Source: Streptomyces cinnabarinus (GTDB lineage: Bacteria > Actinomycetota > Actinomycetes > Streptomycetales > Streptomycetaceae). Taken from it: DNA of 64,000 nt. Below, one piece after another: positions 1-8,117 of the stretch. Under the pieces are notes generated by a model. That model worked only from the letters and a program-made list of their open reading frames with translations. It did no database searches and had not been told where the DNA came from. Numbering within the stretch: position 1 is the first letter of the stretch; the number at the start of each line of letters is the position of its first letter. The stretch is from NCBI RefSeq assembly GCF_027270315.1, contig NZ_CP114413.1, forward strand, positions 5,332,001 to 5,396,000, given 5' to 3'. The position numbers and the translations under genes were made by a program.

Positions 1-18
1 AAGGACTACTGAGTAGCC

Positions 19-327
19 ATGGCGGGACAGAAGATCCGCATCCGGCTCAAGGCCTACGACCACGAGGTCATCGACTCCTCGGCGAAGAAGATCGTCGAGA
101 CGGTGACCCGCACTGGTGCGTCGGTCGCGGGCCCGGTGCCGCTGCCCACTGAGAAGAACGTGTACTGCGTCATCAAGTCGCCGCACAAGTACAAGGACTC
201 GCGCGAGCACTTCGAGATGCGCACGCACAAGCGCCTGATCGACATTCTCGACCCGACCCCCAAGACCGTTGACTCTCTGATGCGACTCGACCTCCCGGCC
301 GGTGTCGACATCGAGATCAAGCTCTAA
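19..327 (+). CDS. rpsJ: 30S ribosomal protein S10
   Basis: Small-subunit protein of the 30S head, which in other bacteria also acts with Nus factors in antitermination. The 102-residue product has the usual full family length and reads as S10 from its first residues (MAGQKIRIRLKAYDHEVID). It is the first gene of the S10 cluster in this window, followed 17 bases later by rplC. Its promoter and leader lie upstream of the window, so only 18 bases of 5' context are visible. No abnormality was seen. Confidence 0.98.
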   Translation: MAGQKIRIRLKAYDHEVIDSSAKKIVETVTRTGASVAGPVPLPTEKNVYCVIKSPHKYKDSREHFEMRTHKRLIDILDPTPKTVDSLMRLDLPAGVDIEIKL

Positions 328-344
328 GGGCCGGTGATCTGAGA

Positions 345-989
345 ATGGCTAAGCAGATCAAGGGCATCCTGGGCGAGAAGCTCGGCATGACGCAGGTGTG
401 GGACGAGAACAACCGCGTTGTTCCGGTCACCGTCGTCAAGGCCGGCCCCAATGTCGTCACCCAGGTCCGCACGAACGACGTCGACGGCTACGAGTCCGTC
501 CAGATCGCGTTCGGCGAGATCGACCCGCGCAAGGTGAACAAGCCCCTCAAGGGCCACTTCGCCAAGGCCGACGTCACTCCCCGCCGCCACCTCGTCGAGA
601 TCCGTACCGCTGACGCCAGCGAGTACACCCTCGGCCAGGAGATCACCGCTGAGGTGTTCGAGGCCGGCATCAAGGTCGACGTGACCGGCAAGAGCAAGGG
701 CAAGGGCTTCGCCGGTGTCATGAAGCGTCACAACTTCAAGGGCCTCGGCGCCGGTCACGGCACCCAGCGCAAGCACCGCTCGCCCGGTTCCATCGGTGGC
801 TGCGCCACCCCGGGCCGCGTGTTCAAGGGCCTCCGCATGGCGGGTCGTATGGGCAACGAGCGGGTCACCACCCAGAACCTGACCGTCCACGCCGTTGACG
901 CGGAGAAGGGTCTGCTGCTCATCAAGGGCGCGGTTCCCGGTCCGAACGGCGGCCTCGTCCTGGTCCGCACCGCGGCCAAGGGGGCCTGA
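345..989 (+). CDS. rplC: 50S ribosomal protein L3
   Basis: Large-subunit protein that binds 23S rRNA near the peptidyl-transferase centre and nucleates 50S assembly. The 214-residue product begins MAKQIKGILGEKLGMTQVW and contains the Gly/His-rich loop (GLGAGHGTQRKHRSPGSIGG, about residues 134-153) that reaches into the ribosome core. The length is normal for actinobacteria. It is second in the S10 cluster; the next start codon is 8 bases after its stop. Confidence 0.98.
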   Translation: MAKQIKGILGEKLGMTQVWDENNRVVPVTVVKAGPNVVTQVRTNDVDGYESVQIAFGEIDPRKVNKPLKGHFAKADVTPRRHLVEIRTADASEYTLGQEITAEVFEAGIKVDVTGKSKGKGFAGVMKRHNFKGLGAGHGTQRKHRSPGSIGGCATPGRVFKGLRMAGRMGNERVTTQNLTVHAVDAEKGLLLIKGAVPGPNGGLVLVRTAAKGA

Positions 990-997
990 GGTAACCG

Positions 998-1654
998 ATG
1001 AGCACTGTTGACATCCTTTCGCCGGCGGGCGACAAGGCCGGCACCGTCGAGCTCCCCGCGGAGATCTTCGACGTAGAGAAGATCAGCGTCCCGCTGCTTC
1101 ACCAGGTCGTCGTCGCGCAGCTGGCCGCTGCCCGCCAGGGCACGCACAAGACCAAGCGTCGTGGCGAGGTCCGTGGTGGCGGCAAGAAGCCGTACCGCCA
1201 GAAGGGCACCGGCCGCGCCCGTCAGGGTTCGACCCGCGCCCCGCAGTTCGCCGGTGGTGGCGTCGTGCACGGTCCCGTGCCGCGTGACTACTCGCAGCGG
1301 ACCCCGAAGAAGATGAAGGCCGCGGCCCTGCGCCACGCCCTCACCGACCGGGCCCGCAACAACCGCATCCACGTCGTCTCCGGCGTCATCGAGGGTGAGA
1401 CCCCCTCGACGAAGGCCGCGAAGTCGCTGTTCGGCAAGATCTCGGAGCGCAAGAACCTGCTCCTGATCGTCGAGCGCGCCGATGAGGCCGCGTGGCTGTC
1501 CGCCCGCAACCTGCCCCAGGTCCACATCCTGGAGCCGGGCCAGCTGAACACGTACGACGTTCTCGTCTCGGACGACGTGGTCTTCACCCAGGCCGCCTTC
1601 GAGTCCTTCGTGTCCGGCCCGAAGGCCAATGACACCGAAGGGAGCGAGGCCTGA
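998..1654 (+). CDS. rplD: 50S ribosomal protein L4
   Basis: Large-subunit protein lining the exit tunnel; in Escherichia coli it also autoregulates the S10 operon. The 218-residue product carries the basic tunnel loop around residues 50-90 (THKTKRRGEVRGGGKKPYRQ) followed by the conserved KGTGRARQGSTRAPQ segment. Its TGA overlaps the ATG of rplW at 1654, suggesting translational coupling. No L4-type leader is visible because the operon leader is outside the window. Confidence 0.98.
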   Translation: MSTVDILSPAGDKAGTVELPAEIFDVEKISVPLLHQVVVAQLAAARQGTHKTKRRGEVRGGGKKPYRQKGTGRARQGSTRAPQFAGGGVVHGPVPRDYSQRTPKKMKAAALRHALTDRARNNRIHVVSGVIEGETPSTKAAKSLFGKISERKNLLLIVERADEAAWLSARNLPQVHILEPGQLNTYDVLVSDDVVFTQAAFESFVSGPKANDTEGSEA

Positions 1655-2073
1655 TGGCTATCCGTCACCCCGCCATTGCCTCCAAGGCCGCCAAGGCCGC
1701 CAAGGCCGCGCGCGTCGCCAAGGCGCGTCGCCACGCCACGGAGGGCAAGAACACCGTCGAGACCCCGCTGAGCAAGTCGTTCACGGACCCCCGTGACATC
1801 CTGCTCAAGCCGGTCGTCTCCGAGAAGAGCTACGCGCTTCTCGACGAGGGCAAGTACACGTTCATCGTGGACCCGAGCGCCAACAAGACCCAGATCAAGC
1901 AGGCCGTCCAGGCGGTCTTCTCGGTCAAGGTCACCGGGGTCAACACGATCAACCGCCAGGGCAAGCGCAAGCGGACCCGCACCGGCTTCGGCAAGCGTGC
2001 CGACAGCAAGCGCGCGATCGTGACCCTCGCCGAGGGCGACCGTATCGACATCTTCGGCGGTCCGACCGCGTAA
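1654..2073 (+). CDS. rplW: 50S ribosomal protein L23
   Basis: Large-subunit protein at the tunnel exit, docking site for trigger factor and the signal recognition particle. The 139-residue product is longer than the 95-100 residues of many bacteria because of an Ala/Lys-rich N-terminal extension (about residues 1-45) that precedes the conserved core (DPRDILLKPVVSEKSYALL). I recall the same extension in other streptomycetes. Its start overlaps the rplD stop by one base. A 38-base gap precedes rplB. Confidence 0.97.
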   Translation: MAIRHPAIASKAAKAAKAARVAKARRHATEGKNTVETPLSKSFTDPRDILLKPVVSEKSYALLDEGKYTFIVDPSANKTQIKQAVQAVFSVKVTGVNTINRQGKRKRTRTGFGKRADSKRAIVTLAEGDRIDIFGGPTA

Positions 2074-2111
2074 GCGGGTCGGATCGTCCGATATCGGACG
2101 AGGACTGAGAA

Positions 2112-2948
2112 ATGGGAATCCGCAAGTACAAGCCGACTACGCCGGGCCGTCGTGGTTCCAGCGTCGCCGACTTCGTCGAGGTCACGCGGTCCACGCCGGA
2201 GAAGTCGCTGGTCCGCCCCCTGCACAGCAAGGGCGGCCGTAACAACGCCGGTCGTGTGACCGTTCGCCACCAGGGTGGCGGACACAAGCGCGCCTACCGA
2301 GTGATCGACTTCCGTCGTCACGACAAGGACGGCGTGCCGGCGAAGGTCGCGCACATCGAGTACGACCCCAACCGCACCGCGCGCATCGCGCTGCTGCACT
2401 ACGCGGACGGCGAGAAGCGCTACATCCTCGCCCCGCGCAACCTGCAGCAGGGTGACCGCGTCGAGAACGGTCCCGGGGCCGACATCAAGCCGGGCAACAA
2501 CCTGGCGCTCCGCAACATCCCGGTCGGTACCACGATCCACGCGATCGAGCTCCGTCCCGGTGGCGGCGCCAAGTTCGCCCGCTCCGCCGGTGCCTCCGTG
2601 CAGCTGCTCGCGAAGGAGGGCACGATGGCCCACCTCCGCATGCCTTCCGGTGAGATCCGCCTGGTCGACCAGCGCTGCCGCGCCACGGTCGGCGAGGTCG
2701 GCAACGCCGAGCAGAGCAACATCAACTGGGGTAAGGCCGGCCGTAAGCGCTGGCTGGGCGTTCGCCCGACCGTCCGCGGTGTTGCGATGAACCCGGTCGA
2801 CCACCCGCACGGTGGTGGTGAGGGCAAGACCTCCGGTGGTCGCCACCCGGTCTCCCCGTGGGGTCAGAAGGAGGGTCGTACTCGTTCGCCGAAGAAGGCT
2901 TCGAACAAGTACATCGTCCGCCGCCGCAAGACGAACAAGAAGCGCTAG
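2112..2948 (+). CDS. rplB: 50S ribosomal protein L2
   Basis: One of the largest and most conserved 50S proteins, needed for subunit association and peptidyl-transferase activity. The 278-residue product has the signature MNPVDHPHGG at residues 226-235, which includes the functionally important histidines, and a lysine/arginine-rich C-terminus. The length is standard. It is followed by rpsS after 12 bases. Confidence 0.98.
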   Translation: MGIRKYKPTTPGRRGSSVADFVEVTRSTPEKSLVRPLHSKGGRNNAGRVTVRHQGGGHKRAYRVIDFRRHDKDGVPAKVAHIEYDPNRTARIALLHYADGEKRYILAPRNLQQGDRVENGPGADIKPGNNLALRNIPVGTTIHAIELRPGGGAKFARSAGASVQLLAKEGTMAHLRMPSGEIRLVDQRCRATVGEVGNAEQSNINWGKAGRKRWLGVRPTVRGVAMNPVDHPHGGGEGKTSGGRHPVSPWGQKEGRTRSPKKASNKYIVRRRKTNKKR

Positions 2949-2960
2949 GAGCGGGTTTAG

Positions 2961-3242
2961 ATGCCGCGCAGTCTCAAGAAGGGGCCCTTCGTCGACGACC
3001 ACCTGATCAAGAAGGTGGACGCCCAGAACGAAGCAGGCACCAAGAACGTCATCAAGACCTGGTCCCGTCGCTCCATGATCGTGCCGGCCATGCTCGGCCA
3101 CACGCTCGCGGTGCACAACGGCAAGACCCACATCCCGGTGTTCGTCACCGAGTCGATGGTCGGTCACAAGCTCGGCGAGTTCTCGCCGACTCGTACCTTC
3201 CGGGGTCACGTCAAGGACGACCGGAAGTCGAAGCGCCGCTAA
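2961..3242 (+). CDS. rpsS: 30S ribosomal protein S19
   Basis: Small-subunit head protein that pairs with S13 near the A and P sites. The 93-residue product begins MPRSLKKGPFVDDHLIKKV and contains the family motif GHKLGEFSPTRTFRGH near residues 73-88. The length is standard. It sits between rplB and rplV in the canonical S10 order, with a 44-base gap before rplV. Confidence 0.98.
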   Translation: MPRSLKKGPFVDDHLIKKVDAQNEAGTKNVIKTWSRRSMIVPAMLGHTLAVHNGKTHIPVFVTESMVGHKLGEFSPTRTFRGHVKDDRKSKRR

Positions 3243-3286
3243 CAGCGGATCGCATTCAGACACGTAAGTAACTGAGAGGGACAACC

Positions 3287-3634
3287 ATGGAAGCCAGGGC
3301 CCAGGCGCGGTACATCCGCGTTACGCCCATGAAGGCCCGCCGCGTGGTGGACCTTATCCGTGGCATGGATGCCACGGAGGCTCAGGCTGTTCTGCGATTC
3401 GCTCCGCAGGCAGCCTCCGTGCCGGTCGGCAAGGTGCTCGACAGCGCCATCGCCAACGCCGCGCACAACTACGACCACACCGACGCCGACAGCCTCTTCA
3501 TCTCCGAGGCCTACGTCGACGAGGGCCCGACCCTGAAGCGGTTCCGTCCGCGCGCCCAGGGCCGTGCCTACCGGATCCGCAAGCGGACCAGCCACATCAC
3601 CGTGGTCGTCAGCAGCAAGGAAGGAACCCGGTAA
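3287..3634 (+). CDS. rplV: 50S ribosomal protein L22
   Basis: Large-subunit tunnel protein whose beta-hairpin, with L4, forms the constriction and influences macrolide sensitivity. The 115-residue product begins MEARAQARYIRVTPMKARRV and ends with the hairpin region (RAQGRAYRIRKRTSHITVVV). A strong GAGAGGGA ribosome-binding site precedes the ATG. The last base of its stop codon is the first base of the rpsC ATG (overlap at 3634). Confidence 0.98.
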   Translation: MEARAQARYIRVTPMKARRVVDLIRGMDATEAQAVLRFAPQAASVPVGKVLDSAIANAAHNYDHTDADSLFISEAYVDEGPTLKRFRPRAQGRAYRIRKRTSHITVVVSSKEGTR

Positions 3635-4455
3635 TGGGCCAGAAGGTAAACCCGCACGGGTTCCGGCTCGGTGTCACGACCGACTTCAAGTCGCGTTGGT
3701 ACGCCGACAAGCTGTACAAGGACTACGTCAAGGAAGACGTCGCCATCCGTCGGATGATGACGTCCGGCATGGAGCGCGCCGGTATCTCGAAGGTTGAGAT
3801 CGAGCGCACCCGTGACCGTGTCCGCGTGGACATCCACACCGCGCGTCCCGGCATCGTCATCGGCCGCCGTGGCGCCGAGGCCGACCGCATCCGCGGTGAC
3901 CTGGAGAAGCTGACCGGCAAGCAGGTCCAGCTGAACATCCTCGAGGTCAAGAACCCGGAGACCGACGCTCAGCTGGTGGCCCAGGCCGTCGCCGAGCAGC
4001 TCTCCTCCCGCGTCTCCTTCCGTCGGGCCATGCGCAAGAGCATGCAGTCCGCCATGAAGGCCGGCGCCAAGGGCATCAAGATCCAGTGCGGTGGCCGCCT
4101 CGGTGGCGCCGAGATGTCCCGCTCGGAGTTCTACCGCGAGGGCCGCGTGCCCCTGCACACGCTCCGCGCGAACGTGGACTACGGCTTCTTCGAGGCCAAG
4201 ACGACCTTCGGCCGTATCGGTGTGAAGGTCTGGATCTACAAGGGCGACGTCAAGAACATCGCCGAGGTCCGCGCCGAGAACGCTGCGGCCCGTGCGGGTA
4301 ACCGCCCGGCCCGTGGTGGTGCCGACCGCCCGGCCCGTGGTGGCCGCGGTGGCGAGCGGCGCGGTCGTAAGCCGCAGCAGGCTGCCGGTTCCGAGGCCCC
4401 CAAGGCCGAGGCTCCCGCCGCCGCTCCGGCTGAGAGCACCGGAACGGAGGCCTGA
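3634..4455 (+). CDS. rpsC: 30S ribosomal protein S3
   Basis: Small-subunit protein at the mRNA entry channel, with helicase-assisting activity in other bacteria. The 273-residue product has a KH domain with its GRRG loop at residues 77-80. A low-complexity Ala/Arg/Pro/Gly tail of about 50 residues (from about residue 220) makes it longer than the 230-residue E. coli protein; such tails are common in actinobacteria. The start overlaps rplV by one base and rplP follows after 5 bases. Confidence 0.98.
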   Translation: MGQKVNPHGFRLGVTTDFKSRWYADKLYKDYVKEDVAIRRMMTSGMERAGISKVEIERTRDRVRVDIHTARPGIVIGRRGAEADRIRGDLEKLTGKQVQLNILEVKNPETDAQLVAQAVAEQLSSRVSFRRAMRKSMQSAMKAGAKGIKIQCGGRLGGAEMSRSEFYREGRVPLHTLRANVDYGFFEAKTTFGRIGVKVWIYKGDVKNIAEVRAENAAARAGNRPARGGADRPARGGRGGERRGRKPQQAAGSEAPKAEAPAAAPAESTGTEA

Positions 4456-4460
4456 CCGAC

Positions 4461-4880
4461 ATGCTGATCCCCCGTAGGGTCAAGCACCGCAAGCAGCACC
4501 ACCCGAAGCGCTCCGGCGCTGCCAAGGGCGGCACGCAGGTTGCGTTCGGCGAGTACGGCATCCAGGCGCTCACCCCGGCGTATGTGACGAACCGCCAGAT
4601 CGAGGCCGCTCGTATTGCCATGACGCGTCACATCAAGCGTGGTGGCAAGGTCTGGATCAACATCTACCCGGACCGTCCCCTCACCAAGAAGCCTGCCGAG
4701 ACCCGCATGGGTTCCGGTAAGGGTTCTCCGGAGTGGTGGATCGCCAACGTCAAGCCCGGACGCGTGATGTTCGAGCTGTCGTACCCCAACGAGAAGATCG
4801 CCCGTGAGGCGCTGACTCGTGCGGCCCACAAGCTGCCGATGAAGTGCCGGATCGTCAAGCGCGAGGCAGGTGAAGCGTGA
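4461..4880 (+). CDS. rplP: 50S ribosomal protein L16
   Basis: Large-subunit protein that helps shape the A site and binds helices 38 and 89 of 23S rRNA. The 139-residue product begins MLIPRRVKHRKQHHPKRSG and contains the conserved GKGSPEWWIANVKPGRVMFE segment at about residues 85-104. The length is standard. Its TGA (4878-4880) overlaps the ATG of rpmC at 4880. Confidence 0.98.
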   Translation: MLIPRRVKHRKQHHPKRSGAAKGGTQVAFGEYGIQALTPAYVTNRQIEAARIAMTRHIKRGGKVWINIYPDRPLTKKPAETRMGSGKGSPEWWIANVKPGRVMFELSYPNEKIAREALTRAAHKLPMKCRIVKREAGEA

Positions 4881-5104
4881 TGTCGGCCGGTACCAAGGCG
4901 TCCGAGCTGCGCGAACTGGGCAACGAGGAGCTTCTGGCGAAGCTCCGCGAGGCCAAGGAAGAGCTGTTCAACCTCCGCTTCCAGGCGGCCACGGGTCAGC
5001 TCGAAAACCACGGCCGTCTGAAGGCGGTCCGCAAGGACATCGCGCGGATCTACACCCTGATGCGCGAGCGTGAGCTGGGCATCGAAACGGTGGAGAACGC
5101 CTGA
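4880..5104 (+). CDS. rpmC: 50S ribosomal protein L29
   Basis: Small helical 50S protein near the tunnel exit, part of the docking platform for nascent-chain factors. I chose the ATG at 4880, which overlaps the rplP stop, over a GTG three bases upstream because it gives the usual 74-residue protein (MSAGTKASELRELGNEELLA). The motif FNLRFQAATGQLEN is typical of L29. It overlaps the start of rpsQ by one base, continuing the coupled chain. Confidence 0.97.
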   Translation: MSAGTKASELRELGNEELLAKLREAKEELFNLRFQAATGQLENHGRLKAVRKDIARIYTLMRERELGIETVENA

Positions 5105-5388
5105 TGAGCGAGAAGAACGTGACTGAGAACGCAGAGGCCCGCGGCTTCCGCAAGACCCGTGAGGGTCTCGTCGTCAGCGACAAGATGGACAAGACCGTCG
5201 TCGTCGCCGTCGAGGACCGCGTCAAGCACGCGCTGTACGGCAAGGTCATCCGCCGTACCAACAAGCTCAAGGCGCACGACGAGCAGAACGCCGCTGGTGT
5301 CGGCGACCGCGTCCTCCTGATGGAGACCCGGCCGCTGTCCGCCTCGAAGCGGTGGCGCGTCGTCGAGATCCTCGAGAAGGCCAAGTAA
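5104..5388 (+). CDS. rpsQ: 30S ribosomal protein S17
   Basis: OB-fold small-subunit protein that binds 16S rRNA early in assembly. The 94-residue product carries the conserved GLVVSDKMDKTVVVAVEDRV segment (about residues 20-39). It is the last gene of the S10 part of the cluster: a 107-base gap with two strong hairpins follows, the first larger break in the operon. Confidence 0.98.
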   Translation: MSEKNVTENAEARGFRKTREGLVVSDKMDKTVVVAVEDRVKHALYGKVIRRTNKLKAHDEQNAAGVGDRVLLMETRPLSASKRWRVVEILEKAK

Positions 5389-5390
5389 TT

Positions 5391-5412
5391 CCTGCGGGGA
5401 ACATCCCGCAGG
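5391..5412 (+). terminator. Hairpin directly after rpsQ
   Basis: A perfect 8-bp stem (CCTGCGGG / CCCGCAGG) with a 6-base loop starts two bases after the rpsQ stop. There is no T-run, as is usual for actinobacterial terminators. Being inside a co-oriented ribosomal cluster it may attenuate, or act as an mRNA processing or stabilising element, rather than terminate fully. Confidence 0.6.
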
Positions 5413-5429
5413 TCAGTTCCGCCAGGCTC

Positions 5430-5466
5430 GGCAGGGGCTCCCCCTCGTAAAGAGGCGGCCCCTGCC
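5430..5466 (+). promoter_or_regulatory. Second large hairpin before rplN
   Basis: A 9-bp outer stem GGCAGGGGC (5430-5438) / GCCCCTGCC (5458-5466) encloses an inner CCTC / GAGG pair. The 3' arm overlaps an alternative 6-bp stem (TGCCGG 5463-5468 / CCGGCA 5472-5477), so two mutually exclusive structures are possible just upstream of the rplN ribosome-binding site. This suggests attenuation or translational control at the S10/spc boundary. Confidence 0.5.
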
Positions 5467-5495
5467 GGGAACCGGCAGACAAACAGGAGATAGAC

Positions 5496-5864
5496 GTGAT
5501 CCAGCAGGAGTCGCGACTGCGCGTCGCCGACAACACTGGTGCGAAGGAAATCCTTTGCATCCGTGTGCTCGGTGGCTCCGGTCGCCGCTACGCGGGCATC
5601 GGTGACGTCATCGTCGCCACCGTCAAGGACGCGATCCCCGGTGGCAACGTGAAGAAGGGTGACGTCGTCAAGGCGGTCATCGTTCGCACCGTCAAGGAGC
5701 GCCGCCGTCCGGACGGCTCGTACATCCGCTTCGACGAGAACGCCGCCGTCATTCTGAAGAACGACGGCGACCCTCGCGGCACCCGTATCTTCGGCCCCGT
5801 CGGCCGTGAGCTGCGCGAGAAGAAGTTCATGAAGATCATCTCGCTCGCGCCGGAGGTGCTGTAA
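5496..5864 (+). CDS. rplN: 50S ribosomal protein L14
   Basis: Highly conserved 50S protein at the subunit interface (bridges with helix 14 of 16S rRNA) and contact site for the silencing factor RsfS. The 122-residue product starts at GTG with an AGGAGAT ribosome-binding site and reads MIQQESRLRVADNTGAKEIL. It is the first gene of the spc part of the cluster. rplX follows after 2 bases. Confidence 0.98.
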   Translation: MIQQESRLRVADNTGAKEILCIRVLGGSGRRYAGIGDVIVATVKDAIPGGNVKKGDVVKAVIVRTVKERRRPDGSYIRFDENAAVILKNDGDPRGTRIFGPVGRELREKKFMKIISLAPEVL

Positions 5865-5866
5865 GC

Positions 5867-6190
5867 ATGAAGATCAAGAAGGGCGACCTGGTCCAGGTCA
5901 TCACCGGTAAGGACAAGGGCAAGCAGGGCAAGGTCATTGCCGCTTACCCGCGCGACGAGCGCGTCCTGGTCGAGGGTGTCAACCGGGTCAAGAAGCACAC
6001 CAAGGCCGGTCCGACCGCTCGCGGTTCCCAGGCCGGTGGCATCGTCACGACCGAGGCGCCGATCCACGTCTCCAACGTCCAGCTGGTCGTTGAGAAGGAC
6101 GGCAACAAGGTCGTCACGCGTGTCGGATACCGCTTCGACGAAGAGGGCAACAAGATCCGCGTTGCCAAGCGGACGGGTGAGGACATCTGA
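5867..6190 (+). CDS. rplX: 50S ribosomal protein L24
   Basis: Early-assembly 50S protein. The 107-residue product has an N-terminal KOW motif (KKGDLVQVITGKDKGKQGKV, residues 4-23). The length is standard. Its TGA shares its last base with the ATG of rplE at 6190, implying coupled translation. Confidence 0.98.
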   Translation: MKIKKGDLVQVITGKDKGKQGKVIAAYPRDERVLVEGVNRVKKHTKAGPTARGSQAGGIVTTEAPIHVSNVQLVVEKDGNKVVTRVGYRFDEEGNKIRVAKRTGEDI

Positions 6191-6747
6191 TGGCTACCAC
6201 CACCACTCCGCGTCTGAAGACGAAGTACCGCGAGGAGATCGCGGGCAAGCTGCGTGAGGAGTTCTCCTACGAGAACGTCATGCAGGTTCCCGGCCTCGTC
6301 AAGATCGTGGTCAACATGGGTGTGGGCGACGCCGCCCGCGACTCCAAGCTGATCGAGGGCGCCATCCGCGACCTCACCACGATCACCGGTCAGAAGCCGG
6401 CCGTCACCAAGGCCCGCAAGTCCATCGCGCAGTTCAAGCTGCGTGAGGGTCAGCCGATCGGTGCCCACGTCACGCTCCGTGGCGACCGCATGTGGGAGTT
6501 CCTGGACCGCACCCTGTCGCTCGCGCTGCCGCGCATCCGCGACTTCCGCGGCCTGTCCCCCAAGCAGTTCGACGGCCGTGGCAACTACACCTTCGGTCTC
6601 ACGGAGCAGGTCATGTTCCACGAGATCGACCAGGACAAGATCGACCGTACCCGGGGTATGGACATCACCGTGGTCACCACGGCGACCAACGACGCTGAGG
6701 GCCGCGCGCTCCTTCGTCACCTCGGCTTCCCGTTCAAGGAGGCGTGA
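6190..6747 (+). CDS. rplE: 50S ribosomal protein L5
   Basis: 5S rRNA-binding protein of the central protuberance. The 185-residue product contains the family segments KIVVNMGVGDAARDSK and RGNYTFGLTEQ. It starts on the last base of the rplX stop. rpsZ follows after 5 bases, using a GGAGG ribosome-binding site inside the last codons of this gene. Confidence 0.98.
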   Translation: MATTTTPRLKTKYREEIAGKLREEFSYENVMQVPGLVKIVVNMGVGDAARDSKLIEGAIRDLTTITGQKPAVTKARKSIAQFKLREGQPIGAHVTLRGDRMWEFLDRTLSLALPRIRDFRGLSPKQFDGRGNYTFGLTEQVMFHEIDQDKIDRTRGMDITVVTTATNDAEGRALLRHLGFPFKEA

Positions 6748-6752
6748 GCGAG

Positions 6753-6938
6753 ATGGCGAAGAAGGCTCTGATTGCCAAGGCTGCTCGCAAGCCCAAGTTC
6801 GGTGTGCGTGGCTACACGCGCTGCCAGCGCTGCGGCCGTCCGCACTCCGTGTACCGCAAGTTCGGCCTGTGCCGCGTGTGCCTTCGTGAGATGGCTCACC
6901 GTGGCGAGCTGCCGGGCGTGACCAAGAGCTCCTGGTAA
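6753..6938 (+). CDS. rpsZ: 30S ribosomal protein S14, zinc-binding type
   Basis: Small-subunit head protein, short zinc-containing form. I chose the ATG at 6753 (MAKKALIAKA...), giving 61 residues, rather than a GTG three codons upstream. Cysteines 24, 27, 40 and 43 form a complete CxxC...CxxC zinc ribbon, so this is the C+ version; streptomycetes usually encode a zinc-free paralogue elsewhere under Zur control. It is embedded in the spc cluster and followed by a 213-base gap. Confidence 0.96.
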   Translation: MAKKALIAKAARKPKFGVRGYTRCQRCGRPHSVYRKFGLCRVCLREMAHRGELPGVTKSSW

Positions 6939-7151
6939 TCCCCGCTTTTTAGGGATTCCTGAAGCTCTCGGTAAGCATCTGGGTGGACAGGGGCCCACCC
7001 CCGCATGGCTTAGGCTTGTGGGGTTGGGCGCCTGTCACGCCCGTACGACTTACTACGCCGTAGGTCCACCGCGCCGCACCCGTCCCGTCTCGGATCGGGG
7101 AGAGGGATGGCGCATCAGGAAACCCCGGCGAGAGAGGCCGAAGGCCAATTC
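6939..7151 (+). other. 213-bp structured gap between rpsZ and rpsH
   Basis: No gene. The stretch holds a weak stem AATCCC / GGGATT right after the rpsZ stop with a T-rich loop (6937-6957), a GGGTGG / CCCACCC-type stem near 6980-7003 and a GGGCG / CGCCC stem (7026-7030 / 7038-7042). A TAGGCT hexamer lies near 7011, but I find no well-spaced -35. It may terminate partially after rpsZ and restart transcription before rpsH. Confidence 0.4.
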
Positions 7152-7550
7152 ATGACCATGACTGATCCGATCGCAGACATGCTTACGCGTCTGCGGAACG
7201 CGAACTCGGCGTACCACGACACCGTGGCGATGCCGCACTCGAAGATCAAGTCTCACATCGCGGAGATCCTCCAGCAGGAGGGCTTCATCACGGGCTGGAA
7301 GGTCGAGGACGCCGAGGTCGGCAAGAACCTCGTCCTGGAGCTGAAGTTCGGCCCCAACCGTGAGCGCTCCATCGCGGGCATCAAGCGGATCTCCAAGCCC
7401 GGTCTCCGGGTTTACGCGAAGTCCACCAACCTGCCCAAGGTCCTCGGTGGCCTCGGCGTGGCGATCATCTCCACGTCGCACGGTCTTCTGACCGACAAGC
7501 AGGCCGGCAAGAAGGGCGTGGGTGGGGAAGTCCTCGCCTACGTCTGGTAG
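7152..7550 (+). CDS. rpsH: 30S ribosomal protein S8
   Basis: Small-subunit primary binding protein; in E. coli it represses spc operon translation. The open frame extends upstream to 7107, but the ATG at 7152 gives the normal 132-residue protein starting MTMTDPIADMLTRLRNANSA. The C-terminal motif STSHGLLTDKQAGKKGVGGE is intact. It lies after the long rpsZ-rpsH gap and 24 bases before rplF. Confidence 0.96.
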   Translation: MTMTDPIADMLTRLRNANSAYHDTVAMPHSKIKSHIAEILQQEGFITGWKVEDAEVGKNLVLELKFGPNRERSIAGIKRISKPGLRVYAKSTNLPKVLGGLGVAIISTSHGLLTDKQAGKKGVGGEVLAYVW

Positions 7551-7574
7551 CGGAAGGGAACGGAGGAAACAGCT

Positions 7575-8114
7575 ATGTCGCGTATTGGCAAGCTCCCCAT
7601 CACGGTTCCCGCCGGCGTGGACGTCACCATCGACGGCCGTACGGTCTCGGTCAAGGGCCCCAAGGGCTCGCTGACCCACACCGTTGCCGCGCCGATCGAC
7701 ATCGCCAAGGGTGAGGACGGCGTTCTCAACGTCACCCGCCCCAACGACGAGCGTCAGAACAAGGCCCTGCACGGCCTGTCCCGCACGCTGGTGGCGAACA
7801 TGATCACCGGCGTGACCCAGGGTTACGTGAAGAAGCTCGAGATCAGCGGTGTCGGTTACCGCGTGACGGCCAAGGGCTCGAACCTCGAGTTCGCGCTCGG
7901 CTACAGCCACCCGATCACCGTCGAGGCCCCCGAGGGCATCACCTTCAAGGTGGAGGCCCCCACCCGGTTCTCGGTCGAGGGCATCGACAAGCAGAAGGTC
8001 GGCGAGGTTGCGGCCAACATCCGCAAGCTGCGCAAGCCCGACCCGTACAAGGCCAAGGGCGTCAAGTACGAGGGCGAAGTCATCCGCCGCAAGGTCGGAA
8101 AGGCGGGTAAGTAA
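7575..8114 (+). CDS. rplF: 50S ribosomal protein L6
   Basis: 50S protein near the factor-binding site at the base of the L7/L12 stalk. The 179-residue product begins MSRIGKLPITVPAGVDVTID and ends with the basic signature KLRKPDPYKAKGVKYEGEVI. The length is standard. rplR starts 3 bases after its stop. Confidence 0.98.
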   Translation: MSRIGKLPITVPAGVDVTIDGRTVSVKGPKGSLTHTVAAPIDIAKGEDGVLNVTRPNDERQNKALHGLSRTLVANMITGVTQGYVKKLEISGVGYRVTAKGSNLEFALGYSHPITVEAPEGITFKVEAPTRFSVEGIDKQKVGEVAANIRKLRKPDPYKAKGVKYEGEVIRRKVGKAGK

Positions 8115-8117
8115 GCC

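Noticed and set aside
1830..3284. Long minus-strand open frames over ribosomal genes (also 7053-9023, 755-1525, 14188-15912)
   Set aside because: High-GC shadow frames opposite well-recognised genes; compositions rich in Asp/Val/Leu/Gly/Arg and no family signature.
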